Part shown: positions 41,984-51,601 of the stretch, piece after piece
How positions within the stretch are numbered: position 1 is the first letter of the stretch
Layout: the number at the start of each line of letters is the position of its first letter
Assembly: GCF_946479965.1 (NCBI RefSeq)
Contig: NZ_CAMLHX010000001.1
Location: 62,001 to 126,000, forward strand
Origin: an uncultured Mucilaginibacter sp.
GTDB lineage: Bacteria > Bacteroidota > Bacteroidia > Sphingobacteriales > Sphingobacteriaceae
Direction: 5' to 3'
DNA length: 64,000 bases
The notes under the pieces: model-generated
The model's database searches: none
Seen by the model: only the letters and a program-made list of their open reading frames with translations
What the model was told of the DNA's origin: nothing
Program-made: the position numbers and the translations under genes

Positions 41984-42730
41984 ATGTATTCCCTATTCGG
42001 CAATTGGTATTATATCCCGCTTATTTTACAGGGCCTTTGCCTTATCCACAGCTTTCGCAATGGTACGCAGCAAAAATGGCTTTGGATAATTGTGTTTCTG
42101 CCGGTAATAGGCAGCCTTATTTATATTTATCAGGAGATAATTAGCAATCGCAGCGTCAGAATAAAAGCACCTGACATAAGCGCGGTATTTGATCCCGGTG
42201 TTAAACTGAAACGCCTGGAAAATGAGGTTAAGTTTACCGATACCTTTGCTAATCGAATAAAGCTGGCTGATGCTTATCTGGATGCCGGCCACGTTGATAA
42301 AGCCGTAGAAATATATAACGCCAGCCTTACCGGCGCATTTGCCGAGAATGAGCATGTATTGGCGCAGCTAATTGTTGCTTACGACAAGCAGGGCCGTTAT
42401 GAGCAAATCATCCCAATAGCGCGAAAACTGTACAAGCTACCACAATTTGCGCGCTCTCGAATACATGTGTTGTACGCTAAAGCGCTTGAACAAACCGGCA
42501 ACGTTACCGCCGCCGAAGAAGAGTTTAAATCTATGAAAGGACGTTATTCCTATTTTGAAAACCGTTACGAATACGGGTTGTTTCTAATTCGCCAGGACAG
42601 GATAGAGGATGCAGGACAAATATTTTCAGACATAATTGAAGAGCAACCGCATTTAAGCTCAGTTGAGCGCAACAGCAACAAAGTATGGTTTGCAAAAGCT
42701 AAAGCGGAGTTGAAGAGAATAACAGCTTAA
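41984..42730 (+). CDS. Membrane-anchored TPR protein
   Basis: The 248-residue protein begins with two membrane helices (about 8-22 and 32-51; PLILQGLCLIHSF, WLWIIVFLPVIGSLIYIY), a module like the phospholipase D N-terminal membrane domain, followed by a cytoplasmic TPR array (about 85-240; FANRIKLADAYLDAGHVDKA, LIVAYDKQGRYEQIIPIARK, YGLFLIRQDRIEDAGQIF). Probably a scaffold. Its stop abuts that of the converging mutarotase-like gene. Confidence 0.82.
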   Translation: MYSLFGNWYYIPLILQGLCLIHSFRNGTQQKWLWIIVFLPVIGSLIYIYQEIISNRSVRIKAPDISAVFDPGVKLKRLENEVKFTDTFANRIKLADAYLDAGHVDKAVEIYNASLTGAFAENEHVLAQLIVAYDKQGRYEQIIPIARKLYKLPQFARSRIHVLYAKALEQTGNVTAAEEEFKSMKGRYSYFENRYEYGLFLIRQDRIEDAGQIFSDIIEEQPHLSSVERNSNKVWFAKAKAELKRITA

Positions 42731-43600
42731 TTATTCAGCGCTTATAAAATACGCCGCTTCAAATACATGCCCTACCTTTAACTCCTGTATCGCTTCTTTT
42801 TTGCTGATCTCAACGTGCTTGCCTTCAGTATCAGCGCAGCCTACCCATGGCTCAATGCAAACAAAATCTGCACCGGGTTTGGCCCATATGCCTAAATAGT
42901 TAAAATGAGGAAACTCTACCGTCAAGCTAAGGCCATGCAGTTTGCTTTTTATGCATACCTCGCGCGATCTTAAATTTTTAAATACCAGCGCATCTTTTTC
43001 AAAAAGGTCACGGGTTAAAAACAGCATGCGGTCGCGGGTAGGGACAGGGTGCGTTTCGCCGGTAAAAAAGCCGTCCGCAGAAAGCTGATGAGTTTCCAGT
43101 TTTTCATCCAGTTCAAACTCCAGGTAATAATCTTCATATTTCTCGCCCTTATGGAACGGTACATTAAAAGCCGGGTGACCGCCTACCGAAAAATAAATGG
43201 GTTTTCTATCGTGATTAATGAGCTTATAGGTAACACGCAGCGCGGTATCTATCAGATCGTAATGAATTTGAAAATCGAACTTATACGGATAAATCGCCAG
43301 CGTTTTCTCGCAGTTAGGCAATGAGAATTTAGCAGACACCGGGCTGCTTTCAATCAGCAACAATTCTGACGTGCGGGCGAAGCCATGCCTTGGCATGTTA
43401 TAGGTTTTGCCATCAACTATCAGCTCATTGCTGATCAATCCACCCACTACCGGGAACAGGTTGGGGGCGTGCCAGGGCCAAACAGCGGCATCAGCTTGCC
43501 ACAAATGTTCAACACCTGTTGCTTTATTATAAAATGAGGTAAGCTCACCGCCTTGATTGCGGATGGCTACTTTGTAAAGTTCATTCTCAATAATCGTCAT
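42731..43600 (-). CDS. Aldose 1-epimerase family (LacX-like) protein
   Basis: The 289-residue protein has the galactose-mutarotase-like beta-sandwich fold: IRNQGGELTSFYNKATG, WPWHAPNLFPVVGG, MPRHGFARTSE, YFSVGGHPAFNVPF with the catalytic His, and CIEPWVGCADTEG with the catalytic Glu. The pattern is closer to LacX/YeaD-type proteins than to GalM. It interconverts sugar anomers; the sugar is unknown. Monocistronic. Confidence 0.9.
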   Translation of the reverse strand: MTIIENELYKVAIRNQGGELTSFYNKATGVEHLWQADAAVWPWHAPNLFPVVGGLISNELIVDGKTYNMPRHGFARTSELLLIESSPVSAKFSLPNCEKTLAIYPYKFDFQIHYDLIDTALRVTYKLINHDRKPIYFSVGGHPAFNVPFHKGEKYEDYYLEFELDEKLETHQLSADGFFTGETHPVPTRDRMLFLTRDLFEKDALVFKNLRSREVCIKSKLHGLSLTVEFPHFNYLGIWAKPGADFVCIEPWVGCADTEGKHVEISKKEAIQELKVGHVFEAAYFISAE

Positions 43601-43676
43601 AATGGTTATTTAGTTCGGCTAAGTATTGAAATTATAACGCAAAGCGTTTTATACTGTTTCCTTTTTTTGTTAAAAA

Positions 43677-44471
43677 TTACTCGGTAATCTTAACAATACT
43701 ACGTAATACCGAATCTTTTTGCGCGGAATTTAACTTCTGATTGCCAAAAAAAGCATTTTCAAAATCGCCGTAGCCAGAGTTAGGTATCACAATATATTTG
43801 TTCCCAAAATATTTTTTTAAACGTTCTGTAGCGGCATCTCGCCTATCCTGTAAGGGCTTATTATCATAGGCCGAATCAAAATCGGGTAGGTTATCGCCGC
43901 AGTATAAAACAACAGTGTAATTCTTTAATATTTCTTGCCTTCGTGCTTCCTTGCTTGATACACTTTGCTTTAAAAAGATGTGAGTTTTATCAGCATTAGG
44001 CAGATTGTAAAGCTTTAAGTTTTTTGTGGTCCCATCACGCTCATCCTCATCGCGGTTGGTAATATAAAAAACAGTCACTCCTTTTGATGCTGCATACTTA
44101 AAAAACGACGGTGCACCGGGTACGGTGTCGGCTATTCCCTTCGCGGTCCAGGCTTTCCAGGCTGCAAAGTCAAAGTCTTTATCCTTAACAGCTCGGGCTG
44201 CGTCATACGGACTGTTATCCAACACAGTTTCGTCAACATCGGTAATAACAGCCAATGGTTTTTTGCCTTTGTGTTTTAAAGCTTCGTCCAACCGTAAGCG
44301 CGCCAAATTATAAGCTTGAAAACAAAGCGCTTTATACTCTGCAGCGCGCTGTTGATATAGCAATGCCCACACTTTTCCGCCGTTAACAATGGATAACTTA
44401 CCGGCATCCTGCGCGCTGGCAGTGCAGGTAACTATTACTATGATGGAAAAGAGCGATAACAGTTTCTTCAT
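43677..44471 (-). CDS. 5'-nucleotidase, lipoprotein e(P4)/HAD acid phosphatase family
   Basis: The 264-residue secreted HAD phosphatase has a signal peptide (MKKLLSLFSIIVIVTCTASA), the nucleophile motif DVDETVLDN, motif II FYITNRDE, and the late acidic motif YCGDNLPDFDSAY. Related e(P4) enzymes dephosphorylate NMN and other nucleotides in the periplasm. Here the sequence TCTASA favours ordinary signal cleavage over a lipobox. It is 9 bp downstream of msrA and probably in one transcript. Confidence 0.9.
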   Translation of the reverse strand: MKKLLSLFSIIVIVTCTASAQDAGKLSIVNGGKVWALLYQQRAAEYKALCFQAYNLARLRLDEALKHKGKKPLAVITDVDETVLDNSPYDAARAVKDKDFDFAAWKAWTAKGIADTVPGAPSFFKYAASKGVTVFYITNRDEDERDGTTKNLKLYNLPNADKTHIFLKQSVSSKEARRQEILKNYTVVLYCGDNLPDFDSAYDNKPLQDRRDAATERLKKYFGNKYIVIPNSGYGDFENAFFGNQKLNSAQKDSVLRSIVKITE

Positions 44472-44480
44472 TAGCTATTT

Positions 44481-45026
44481 TTAGTAAGTGCCTGGCCTCA
44501 ATTTATCCTGAAACTCCTTAACAAACTTATTTACCTTGGGCTGTATTACAAACGCGCAGTAAGATTTATTGGGGTTAAGATTGAAATAGTTGTCGTGATA
44601 TTGCTCGGCAGGATAAAACTCACTCGCCGCGGTAACCTCCGTAACTATAGGGGCATCAAAAAGCTGCTTATCTGTCAGTGTTTTAATCGTAGCTAAAGCC
44701 CTTTCTTTCTGCTCTTCTGTATGATAAAATATACCCGAACGATATTGCGGGCCAACATCATTTCCCTGGCGGTTAAGGGTGGTAGGGTCATGCGTTTTAA
44801 AGAATATCAGCAGCAATTCATCCAGATTGAGTTCATCAGCATCATACTCCAATTCAATAGCTTCGGCATGCCCGGTAGTGGCTGTACATACCTGCTCATA
44901 AGTAGGATTTTTTACGTGCCCACCAATATAACCCGACTTAACACTTTTTACGCCTTTAAGTGTTTGAAAGATAGCCTCGGTGCACCAAAAGCAACCATTG
45001 GCCAATGTTATTTTTTGTATATCCAT
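44481..45026 (-). CDS. msrA: Peptide methionine sulfoxide reductase A
   Basis: MsrA reduces the S-form of methionine sulfoxide. The 181-residue protein has the catalytic GCFWCTEA, the typical YIGGHVKNPTYEQVC, GHAEAIELEYD, FFKTHDPTTLNRQGND and AEQYHDNY. Length and motif order are standard. It diverges from the DoxX gene with only 31 bp between. Confidence 0.97.
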   Translation of the reverse strand: MDIQKITLANGCFWCTEAIFQTLKGVKSVKSGYIGGHVKNPTYEQVCTATTGHAEAIELEYDADELNLDELLLIFFKTHDPTTLNRQGNDVGPQYRSGIFYHTEEQKERALATIKTLTDKQLFDAPIVTEVTAASEFYPAEQYHDNYFNLNPNKSYCAFVIQPKVNKFVKEFQDKLRPGTY

Positions 45027-45057
45027 AGTTTATTAACAAAGTTAATATTTATACATC

Positions 45058-45450
45058 ATGAAAACAGCAACATTAATAGCCCGTATTTTGTTAGGTTTAA
45101 TATACCTGCTTTTTGGTATAAACTTCTTTTTTCCGTTTATCCCTGCTGATCAACCAAAAATGACCGAAGCCGCAACCGCTTTCTCCGGAGGCCTATATGG
45201 TTCGGGTTATTTTTTTCAATATATGAAAGTGCTTGAAATTTTAGGTGGAATAGCATTACTGCTTAACCGTTTCACCGCATTTTTTCTGTTGGTTTTGCTA
45301 CCCATAAGCTTAAATATTTTCTTATATCATGCCATGCTTGCACCATCGGGCGTAGCAATGGGAGCGGGCATAATAGCTTTAAACCTGTTTTTATGCGTTG
45401 CCTACTTTAAATATTACAGCAGCGTTTTTACTTTTGGGCCAAAGGTCTGA
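45058..45450 (+). CDS. DoxX-like membrane protein
   Basis: The 130-residue protein has four membrane helices and DoxX features: ARILLGLIYLLFGINFF in helix 1, YFFQYMKVLEILGGIALLLN, LLPISLNIFLYHAML. DoxX-like proteins occur with redox and sulfur enzymes but are mostly uncharacterised. Close divergence from msrA would fit shared regulation under oxidative stress (inference). Confidence 0.85.
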   Translation: MKTATLIARILLGLIYLLFGINFFFPFIPADQPKMTEAATAFSGGLYGSGYFFQYMKVLEILGGIALLLNRFTAFFLLVLLPISLNIFLYHAMLAPSGVAMGAGIIALNLFLCVAYFKYYSSVFTFGPKV

Positions 45451-45555
45451 AACATCAAAATTGATTAGCTAAAAAACTTATCTTATTTGTTTGTAACAAA
45501 GGCAGGTTGTATATTTATTGTTAGCATGCTGACCTAATATGCTCACATCCTAATC

Positions 45556-47625
45556 ATGAAAGCCTGCTTTTGCATTATTTGTCTATGTATTTTTGCCTCA
45601 ATACAGCTATTTGCTCAGCAAGTCGTATCGCCCGGCGAGGTTACCGAGCCAATAATATTCAATACGGCTGGTTGCGCCTACAACTGGACCAATGATCATC
45701 CCGAAATTGGCTTACCTGCCTCGGGCGAAGGTAATTTATCCTCGTTTACTGCTATAAATAATACCGGCAGCACAATAGTGGCCAATATAAGGGCAGATAT
45801 AGCGGGGCTTATGTATATAGGCGGCTACGTCGATAACAGTGTAAAAGTTACCAACCTCACAGATTATCAAAGGTTGCCCTCGTTAGATTATGGCAGCAAT
45901 AAACAGCCGAACTACCAAACAACCAGTAAAGATGGTAAGTGGGTTTATATGTTGACCTCTCTCACCAAGAACTTTGTTACCAACAATCACATCATTGCAA
46001 TAAATACAGTGGACAATTCAGTTAAAATAATAAACACCGGTAACGCTGACCCATTGTTTTGTACGCTAAGCAATGATGGAAGCCGTTTATATGTATCGTT
46101 CAGAGACGGGATTATAAGAGTATATAATGCAAAAGATTTTTCGGTGATAAGAACTGTTGAAGGGTTCTCTCCATTAACAAATTTAATTATCAGTCCTGAT
46201 GATAGTAAACTATATGTGTTAGAAGCTAACAACCCGCTTGAAAACAAATTGTATGAAATGAATACAAGCACATATAGCTTGGTTTCTTATCCTATAGGCA
46301 ACAGTGTTTTGGTCTACCCTATTGCCATCGCTCCGGATGGTAAAGAAATATTTATGACCAAGATAAGATCAGGAACAACAAGCGACAACAACGTATTTGT
46401 TTTTAATACGGATACTAAAAATGTAACACATGAAATACCGGTTGGTAAAGGCCTTGGGGATTATGCCATGAGCAAAGATGGGAAGACCTTGTATGTTGTA
46501 AACACGCAGGTTGGCGGAATATCAGTTATTGACATCCATACAAAAACGGTGCGTTATACCATACCCCTTACCGGGGCATATGGGGTAGACTTATCTGCAG
46601 ACGGAAGACAACTAATTGCTTTACACCCGGGTTTATCCAGGGTATTTGTTTACAACACGGCAAATAACCAACTGATAACTGATTTTTCTCATCCTAATGT
46701 TTATGCTCTCGGCGATTTTATCGCAACAAGGTCTTGCTCTTCTATTAGTGCAACCATTACGGTGGAGCCATCCGTCCCCCCGCCTGATGTAAATGTATCA
46801 GGAACACCGGCTGCATTGAACACTGTTTACGGAACACCCTCCGCAACCACAGGTTTTACCGTCTCGGCCTCCGGTTTGAGTGGGGGTATTCAGATAGACG
46901 CACCGCACGGCTTTCAGGTAAGTATTGATAATGTAGCGTTTAGCAAAATGGTTACTATTCCGCATAATGGTGGTGTTATTACCGGGCAATTTGTTTACGT
47001 TAGACTGGCCGCTACCACACCAGCCGGAAAGCACTTTGGAAACATAAGGCTAAAAGCACTGGGCAAAAGCGCCATATTAATACCCATACCCAACAGCACC
47101 GTAACTAAAGCCCCTTTAGTTGTTACCGCTGATGATGCACGCCGCAATGCAGGGAGACCTAACCCCTTGCTTACTGCCAGCTTTTCAGGTTTTGTAAATG
47201 GCGAAGACCAAAATTCATTAACCTCTCTACCTGAAATAACCACCCTGGCCCGGTCAAACTCGCAACCGGGCACCTATCCAATTAATGTAAGCGGTGGACT
47301 GGCTGATAATTACGAACTGAGTTACGCAGCCGGAGCGCTTACTATAACAAACTTTGGAGGATTAATTGTACCTAACACCTTTACACCTAATGCCGACGGT
47401 ATAAACGATCTGTGGGAAATAAAAAACATAGAACAGCTGCCTGATTGCGTTGTGGATGTTTTCAATCGTTACGGCCAAAAGGTTTTTACATCCGTGGGTT
47501 ACAGCACACCCTGGGACGGAAAAGCAAAGGGAGGCAACGATGTGCCTCCCGGAGTGTACTATTATACTGTTGATCCGCGCGATAAAACCGGCGTAGTTTC
47601 CGGTTCGGTAACGGTTATCAGATAA
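45556..47625 (+). CDS. Type IX-secreted beta-propeller protein with MBG and gliding-type C-terminal domain
   Basis: The 689-residue exported protein has a signal peptide (MKACFCIICLCIFASIQLFA), a YncE-like seven-bladed beta-propeller (about 60-395; repeated blade motifs such as LYVSFRDGIIRVYNAKDFSV and DGKTLYVVNTQVGGISVID), a linker, an Ig-like domain (about 415-510), an MBG_2 domain (about 515-597; VVTADDARRNAGRPNPLLTA) and a CHU_C-type sorting domain (about 600-689; VPNTFTPNADGINDLWEI, VDVFNRYGQKVF, PPGVYYYTV). It should be exported by the type IX system and attached to or shed from the surface. Confidence 0.92.
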   Translation: MKACFCIICLCIFASIQLFAQQVVSPGEVTEPIIFNTAGCAYNWTNDHPEIGLPASGEGNLSSFTAINNTGSTIVANIRADIAGLMYIGGYVDNSVKVTNLTDYQRLPSLDYGSNKQPNYQTTSKDGKWVYMLTSLTKNFVTNNHIIAINTVDNSVKIINTGNADPLFCTLSNDGSRLYVSFRDGIIRVYNAKDFSVIRTVEGFSPLTNLIISPDDSKLYVLEANNPLENKLYEMNTSTYSLVSYPIGNSVLVYPIAIAPDGKEIFMTKIRSGTTSDNNVFVFNTDTKNVTHEIPVGKGLGDYAMSKDGKTLYVVNTQVGGISVIDIHTKTVRYTIPLTGAYGVDLSADGRQLIALHPGLSRVFVYNTANNQLITDFSHPNVYALGDFIATRSCSSISATITVEPSVPPPDVNVSGTPAALNTVYGTPSATTGFTVSASGLSGGIQIDAPHGFQVSIDNVAFSKMVTIPHNGGVITGQFVYVRLAATTPAGKHFGNIRLKALGKSAILIPIPNSTVTKAPLVVTADDARRNAGRPNPLLTASFSGFVNGEDQNSLTSLPEITTLARSNSQPGTYPINVSGGLADNYELSYAAGALTITNFGGLIVPNTFTPNADGINDLWEIKNIEQLPDCVVDVFNRYGQKVFTSVGYSTPWDGKAKGGNDVPPGVYYYTVDPRDKTGVVSGSVTVIR

Positions 47626-47626
47626 T

Positions 47627-48679
47627 TTATTGGTATTGAATATAAATTGGATTAGGTGTTTTCTTTAACACTTCTTCCGGCGTCATCATGTGGTGCGGCG
47701 CTTTTTTAAGGTCGTTTTTGTAGAATAATTTAAAGCCTGTAAACTGTACCGGTTCGTTTTGTATAAAGTAGCGCCAGGTACCGCCTTTAAGTTCAGGCTC
47801 GCCCCAGCCGTCCATATCCATTACTACCTGTACTTCAGGACGTAGTTTTATGTTTTGATAGTTGGTTACCATTTTCTTAGTGAAGCGGTGTACGATCAAA
47901 ATTTTAGGCGGAACGTTGTATTTTTTAACTATGCCCGCTAAGTAACCGGTTACATAGTTAATATCGGCAGCATCATAAGTGCCAATTTTTTTTCCGGGTT
48001 TTGAACCGTCTTTCATAGAAAACTCCGGATCCATACCAAAGTGTACGTGCGGCATGGCCAGATATTTTTCAAACAGCGGCAATTCAGCCTGTATATTGCT
48101 TAATGCTACCTGCACATCTAAAAATACCAGTGCGTTTACTCTTTTAGCCAAAGTTAAAACGCTGTCAATCTGTTTAAATGGCATACGGTAACGGTATTTC
48201 CCATCCTTTCCGCCATCCCCTTGCGCCACAACGGCAATGTAATGCAATGCAGGCTGTACCGGCATTTTAGGATCAGCTTTTTCCCAGGCCTTAACTTCAC
48301 CTTTTAACTTAGCCAGCATTTCTTTAGGCGGAAGTTCGCCTAAAATACCCATTTTTTTTGAGTACAGATTGCCGTAATATGCTACTATACGTTTGTATGG
48401 AAAAATGGCGCCTGGCAGAGGGTATGGAGCATTCTTTACCGGCCATTTGCCGGTTGTATCGCCGTGCGACAAACGTTTCATTAACGAATCGTATTGTGCT
48501 TTATCAATTGGCGGATAGTTGCGTGTAACCGTTGTAGTATCTGCAGCTTCGGCATCGCCGGCAGCGGCGGCCTTAACTTTGGTGGTATCTCCCGCTTTTG
48601 TTCCGCTGCTTTGCGTGCAATTGCTAAATAGCGTTAACGAAGCCAAAACGAAGGCGAAAGAAAGAAAAAAGTTTTTCAT
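47627..48679 (-). CDS. Lipoprotein with TIM-barrel-like, glycosidase-like domain of unknown function
   Basis: The 350-residue lipoprotein has the signal MKNFFLSFAFVLASLTLFSNC, a low-complexity Ala/Thr linker, and a domain from about 90 to 345 with beta/alpha pattern: KRIVAYYGNLYSKKMGILG, ALHYIAVVAQGDGG, ALVFLDVQVAL, HVHFGMDPEFSM, KILIVHRFTKKMV, VQVVMDMDGWGEP. The regular strands ending in acidic residues suggest a TIM barrel, possibly glycoside-hydrolase-like, but I do not recognise a named family. Its stop is 1 bp from the converging propeller gene. Confidence 0.7.
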   Translation of the reverse strand: MKNFFLSFAFVLASLTLFSNCTQSSGTKAGDTTKVKAAAAGDAEAADTTTVTRNYPPIDKAQYDSLMKRLSHGDTTGKWPVKNAPYPLPGAIFPYKRIVAYYGNLYSKKMGILGELPPKEMLAKLKGEVKAWEKADPKMPVQPALHYIAVVAQGDGGKDGKYRYRMPFKQIDSVLTLAKRVNALVFLDVQVALSNIQAELPLFEKYLAMPHVHFGMDPEFSMKDGSKPGKKIGTYDAADINYVTGYLAGIVKKYNVPPKILIVHRFTKKMVTNYQNIKLRPEVQVVMDMDGWGEPELKGGTWRYFIQNEPVQFTGFKLFYKNDLKKAPHHMMTPEEVLKKTPNPIYIQYQ

Positions 48680-48749
48680 GTATGGGTTTTAGTTTACAGA
48701 CGCAAAATAGCATCTTTTTGTTAATCCAAACATTAAAATTATCCACAGT

Positions 48750-49295
48750 TTATTTCCATTTCCAGTTCAGCTCTGAAACGAAATTAACTCCTAATTTTTT
48801 TGATATAGTTGTTAGCAGGGAACGAACGTCGTCAGTATTTTTAAGTTGCGCTTTCGGCATTATCAGATGTGCCCCGGTATTTAGCTTTAAATAAAAATAA
48901 GATCCGGTTTCTGAGATAGTTTCTATCTCTGTTAAATTTATTTTTGAAGTTCCTGTCCTATCTGCAGTTTCTATTGCCTCGTCAGTAAATGTAATATTGC
49001 TGGTTTGGTTAAAACTTGTTCTGTGTATATCCCTGACATACTTTTTATAATGATTTTTGTAAACGTATGCCAGATATTTGGGATGAAAAAAAGCGCTGAT
49101 GAAGCCTAAGACGAAAAAGTAATAGAATAAGAAATGATCAAAAGCCTTATAAAAAACTGCACTAAAAATAAAAAAAGTAGCTGTTACCCAAATCCACCGA
49201 CGGTTTCGTTGCTTTTTTATTCGTTCACTTTTTGATGAGATGAATAACTGAGATTGTAGATAGTCATCTTCTGTAAGGCTGTAGGTTAAAGTCAT
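48750..49295 (-). CDS. YcxB-like membrane protein
   Basis: The 181-residue protein has a short N-terminal strand (MTLTYSLTEDDYLQSQLF), two adjacent membrane helices (about 33-66, RRWIWVTATFFIFSAVFY and FLFYYFFVLGFISAFF) and a cytoplasmic beta domain with SNITFTDEAIETADRTGTSK, NLTEIETISETGSYFYLKL and ALLIMP-like HLIMPKAQL. This is the YcxB-like layout. Function unknown. It follows the broken methyltransferase gene by 16 bp. Confidence 0.8.
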   Translation of the reverse strand: MTLTYSLTEDDYLQSQLFISSKSERIKKQRNRRWIWVTATFFIFSAVFYKAFDHFLFYYFFVLGFISAFFHPKYLAYVYKNHYKKYVRDIHRTSFNQTSNITFTDEAIETADRTGTSKINLTEIETISETGSYFYLKLNTGAHLIMPKAQLKNTDDVRSLLTTISKKLGVNFVSELNWKWK

Positions 49296-49311
49296 AAAAT
49301 GAAGTTACTAC

Positions 49312-50198
49312 TTATTTTATATGCTTGCAAAACTTACCAAACACACCCAGCGGCAATTTTATACCTGATGTAGCCTGTAGATAAAGCTCGCCTATCTCTA
49401 AATTTTCAACCTTAGGGTAAGCGCCGCGGATTAGGTTTTCAACTATTACAGATGAGAAGCCTAATGAGTAGGTATTAAGGATAAGGAAATGCTCGTCTGG
49501 ATGCAGCAGCTGGGTTACTTCGCCCATCATCTCATTGATCTGGTCCTCTAACTTCCACTTTTCGCCGTTGGGGCCGTGGCCGTAGGCAGGAGGGTCCAGT
49601 ATACACCATTGTATTTTTTGCCGCGCTTTAATTCACGCTTTACAAACTTCAAAGCATCCTCAACCACCCAACGGATATCCTTTAAGCCTGAAAGTTCCTG
49701 GTTCTCGTTACCCCAGGTAACCACCTGCCGTATAGAATCAACGTGGGTAGTGTCTGCACCTGCCGCGCGGGCTATTAACGACGCTCCGCCGGTATAAGCA
49801 AACAGGTTAAGCACCTTAGGATCGGGTGTTTTAAATTTTTTAACGTTTTGCGATATGTAATCCCAGTTAACAGCTTGCTCAGGGAAAATACCCACATGTT
49901 TAAATGATGTAAGCGCCAAACGAAATTTAATGGCTGCCTCGGGGTTTTTATATTCAACGTGCCATCTATCCGGCGTACCGGGATTTTTCTTAACCCACTC
50001 GCCTGATGTTGCGGAGCGGCCCTTGAATCTAATATTATGCAAGCGCTGCCACTCGCTTTGCGGTAAAGCCTTGCTCCAAACCGCCTGTGGTTCGGGGCGG
50101 ATCAGTATAACATTGCCAAAACGCTCCAGCTTCTCAAAATCACCGCAATCAATCAGTTCGTAATCTTTCCAGTGCGTAGGTGTAAGTAGTTGGATCAT
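49312..50198 (-). pseudogene. Class I SAM-dependent rRNA methyltransferase-like gene with a frameshift
   Basis: The N-terminal frame (50198-49548) encodes the start MIQLLTPTHWKDYELIDCGD through the SAM motif KVLNLFAYTGGASLIARAAG to KKYNGVYW, then runs off frame. A second frame encodes the expected continuation LDPPAYGHGPNGEKW and KLEDQINEMMGEVTQLL to the end (GKFCKHIK). Adding one base near 49598-49605 restores one reading frame of about 295 residues with the catalytic DPPAYG. The family is RlmI-like 23S rRNA cytosine methyltransferases. The rest is well conserved, so the break is recent or a sequence error. Confidence 0.8.
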
Positions 50199-50344
50199 CT
50201 TTTTATGTTATAACGTAACACGTTTTACGTGATAAGTTTGATAGGCACAAAATTAAAATAAAAAACTATAAGCAAGGTGTGCAACTAAGCAACTTAATAA
50301 CTAAATTGGTAGTTGTTAAAAACCTGATCGACTATCGCTCTATA

Positions 50345-51550
50345 ATGAGAAAATTGCTTTGTTTTTTATTGTTTCTTATCTGCATGGGCACAGCCGTTGC
50401 CCAGCAAACGTATAACGTAATCGGCATAGTTACCGATGATAACGATGTGCCTATACCCGGTGCCACGGTTTTTTTAGGCGACTCAAGAAAGGTTACGGCA
50501 AGTGATAGGGAAGGACGGTTTGTTTTATCGCAGGTGCAGCCGGGCAACTATAACCTGGTGGTTAAAATGATGGGTTATGTTGTTTTACAACATAGTTTTA
50601 TGTTGCGAGGCGCAGATGTGCGTTTTAGGTTTAAACTACAGGAAGACAATGTTATGCTCAATACTGTTAATATTTCGGCAATGTCACTTGCAGAAAGAAA
50701 GCGTCTGCTGGGAATATTTTTGGAGTGTTTTTTGGGCAGATCAAAAAATGCTGCGCAATGCAAAATATTAAATACCGATGATATAAAACTACAATTTGAT
50801 AAGAAGTATAACATCCTTACAGCTAACTCTGATGACTTTTTAATTATTGAGAACAAAGCTTTAGGCTACCGAATGAAGTACCTGTTAAACGGCTTCGCAT
50901 ACGACCGTTCGTGCTGGCCAAGCGTTATTACATTTGAGGGAACTTTGTTTTTTGAGGAGATGAAAGGCAACCCACAGCAACAAAAAAAATGGGAGGACGA
51001 ACGGGCGAATACCTACTTTGGCTCTGCCCCGCATTTCTATCGGTCTATGTTTAGCAACACTTTGACCGAAAATGGGTTTGTTACCTACCAGATGTTAAAT
51101 CAGGATGCGCTTAAAATTTACGGGGAAAAGCTGAAAAAAATCCCCGAGCAATATTTTCAACCCCTTAAATCGTTAGATAGATTTATTGGCAAAGTAGACG
51201 ATGATTTTAAATCGCTCAATATAGGCTTGTTGAGGAAAGATTCTACCAACTTATATGTAGTTTATACGCCCAAAAAAGAGCCAAGCGATTTTTTAGGACA
51301 GGGGGCAGTAGTTCAGCGCTTCTTTAAGATGCCTTCAGGTCAGGCATCCATTATAGTGCCACTTCAGGATAGTTTATTGATAAGCAGAAACGGTGATGCC
51401 AGTCCGGTTAGAAATATAATTTATTCAGGCTACTGGACCTGGGGACAAATGTCGGCCTTTTTGCCGTCTGACTATACAATCCCGGCAGGGATTGAGCCGC
51501 CTAAAGTTAAAATTGCGGAGCCAATACCAGCTAGTATCTCCAATAAGTAG
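50345..51550 (+). CDS. Secreted carboxypeptidase-regulatory-like protein, copy 1
   Basis: The 401-residue exported protein has a signal peptide (MRKLLCFLLFLICMGTAVAQ), a CarboxypepD_reg-like beta-sandwich (about 22-105; IGIVTDDNDVPIPGATVFLG, REGRFVLSQVQPGNYNLVVK) and a long C-terminal region of unknown fold with blocks DDFLIIENKALGYRMKYLL, GTLFFEEMKGN, RDSLLISRNGDASP-like stretches and WGQMSAFLPSDYTIP. It is not a TonB receptor. ATG at 50345 opens the signal peptide. It is a paralogue of the next gene. Confidence 0.82.
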   Translation: MRKLLCFLLFLICMGTAVAQQTYNVIGIVTDDNDVPIPGATVFLGDSRKVTASDREGRFVLSQVQPGNYNLVVKMMGYVVLQHSFMLRGADVRFRFKLQEDNVMLNTVNISAMSLAERKRLLGIFLECFLGRSKNAAQCKILNTDDIKLQFDKKYNILTANSDDFLIIENKALGYRMKYLLNGFAYDRSCWPSVITFEGTLFFEEMKGNPQQQKKWEDERANTYFGSAPHFYRSMFSNTLTENGFVTYQMLNQDALKIYGEKLKKIPEQYFQPLKSLDRFIGKVDDDFKSLNIGLLRKDSTNLYVVYTPKKEPSDFLGQGAVVQRFFKMPSGQASIIVPLQDSLLISRNGDASPVRNIIYSGYWTWGQMSAFLPSDYTIPAGIEPPKVKIAEPIPASISNK

Positions 51551-51601
51551 GATGTTAAGTAAAATGGGTAGTTGTAAGAGTTTATAGCCACCATAAAAAA
51601 T

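Noticed and set aside
45556..47625. Cytochrome or quinoprotein dehydrogenase based on the beta-propeller
   Set aside because: No heme CxxCH or PQQ-type motifs; the blades are YncE-like and the protein ends in MBG and sorting domains.
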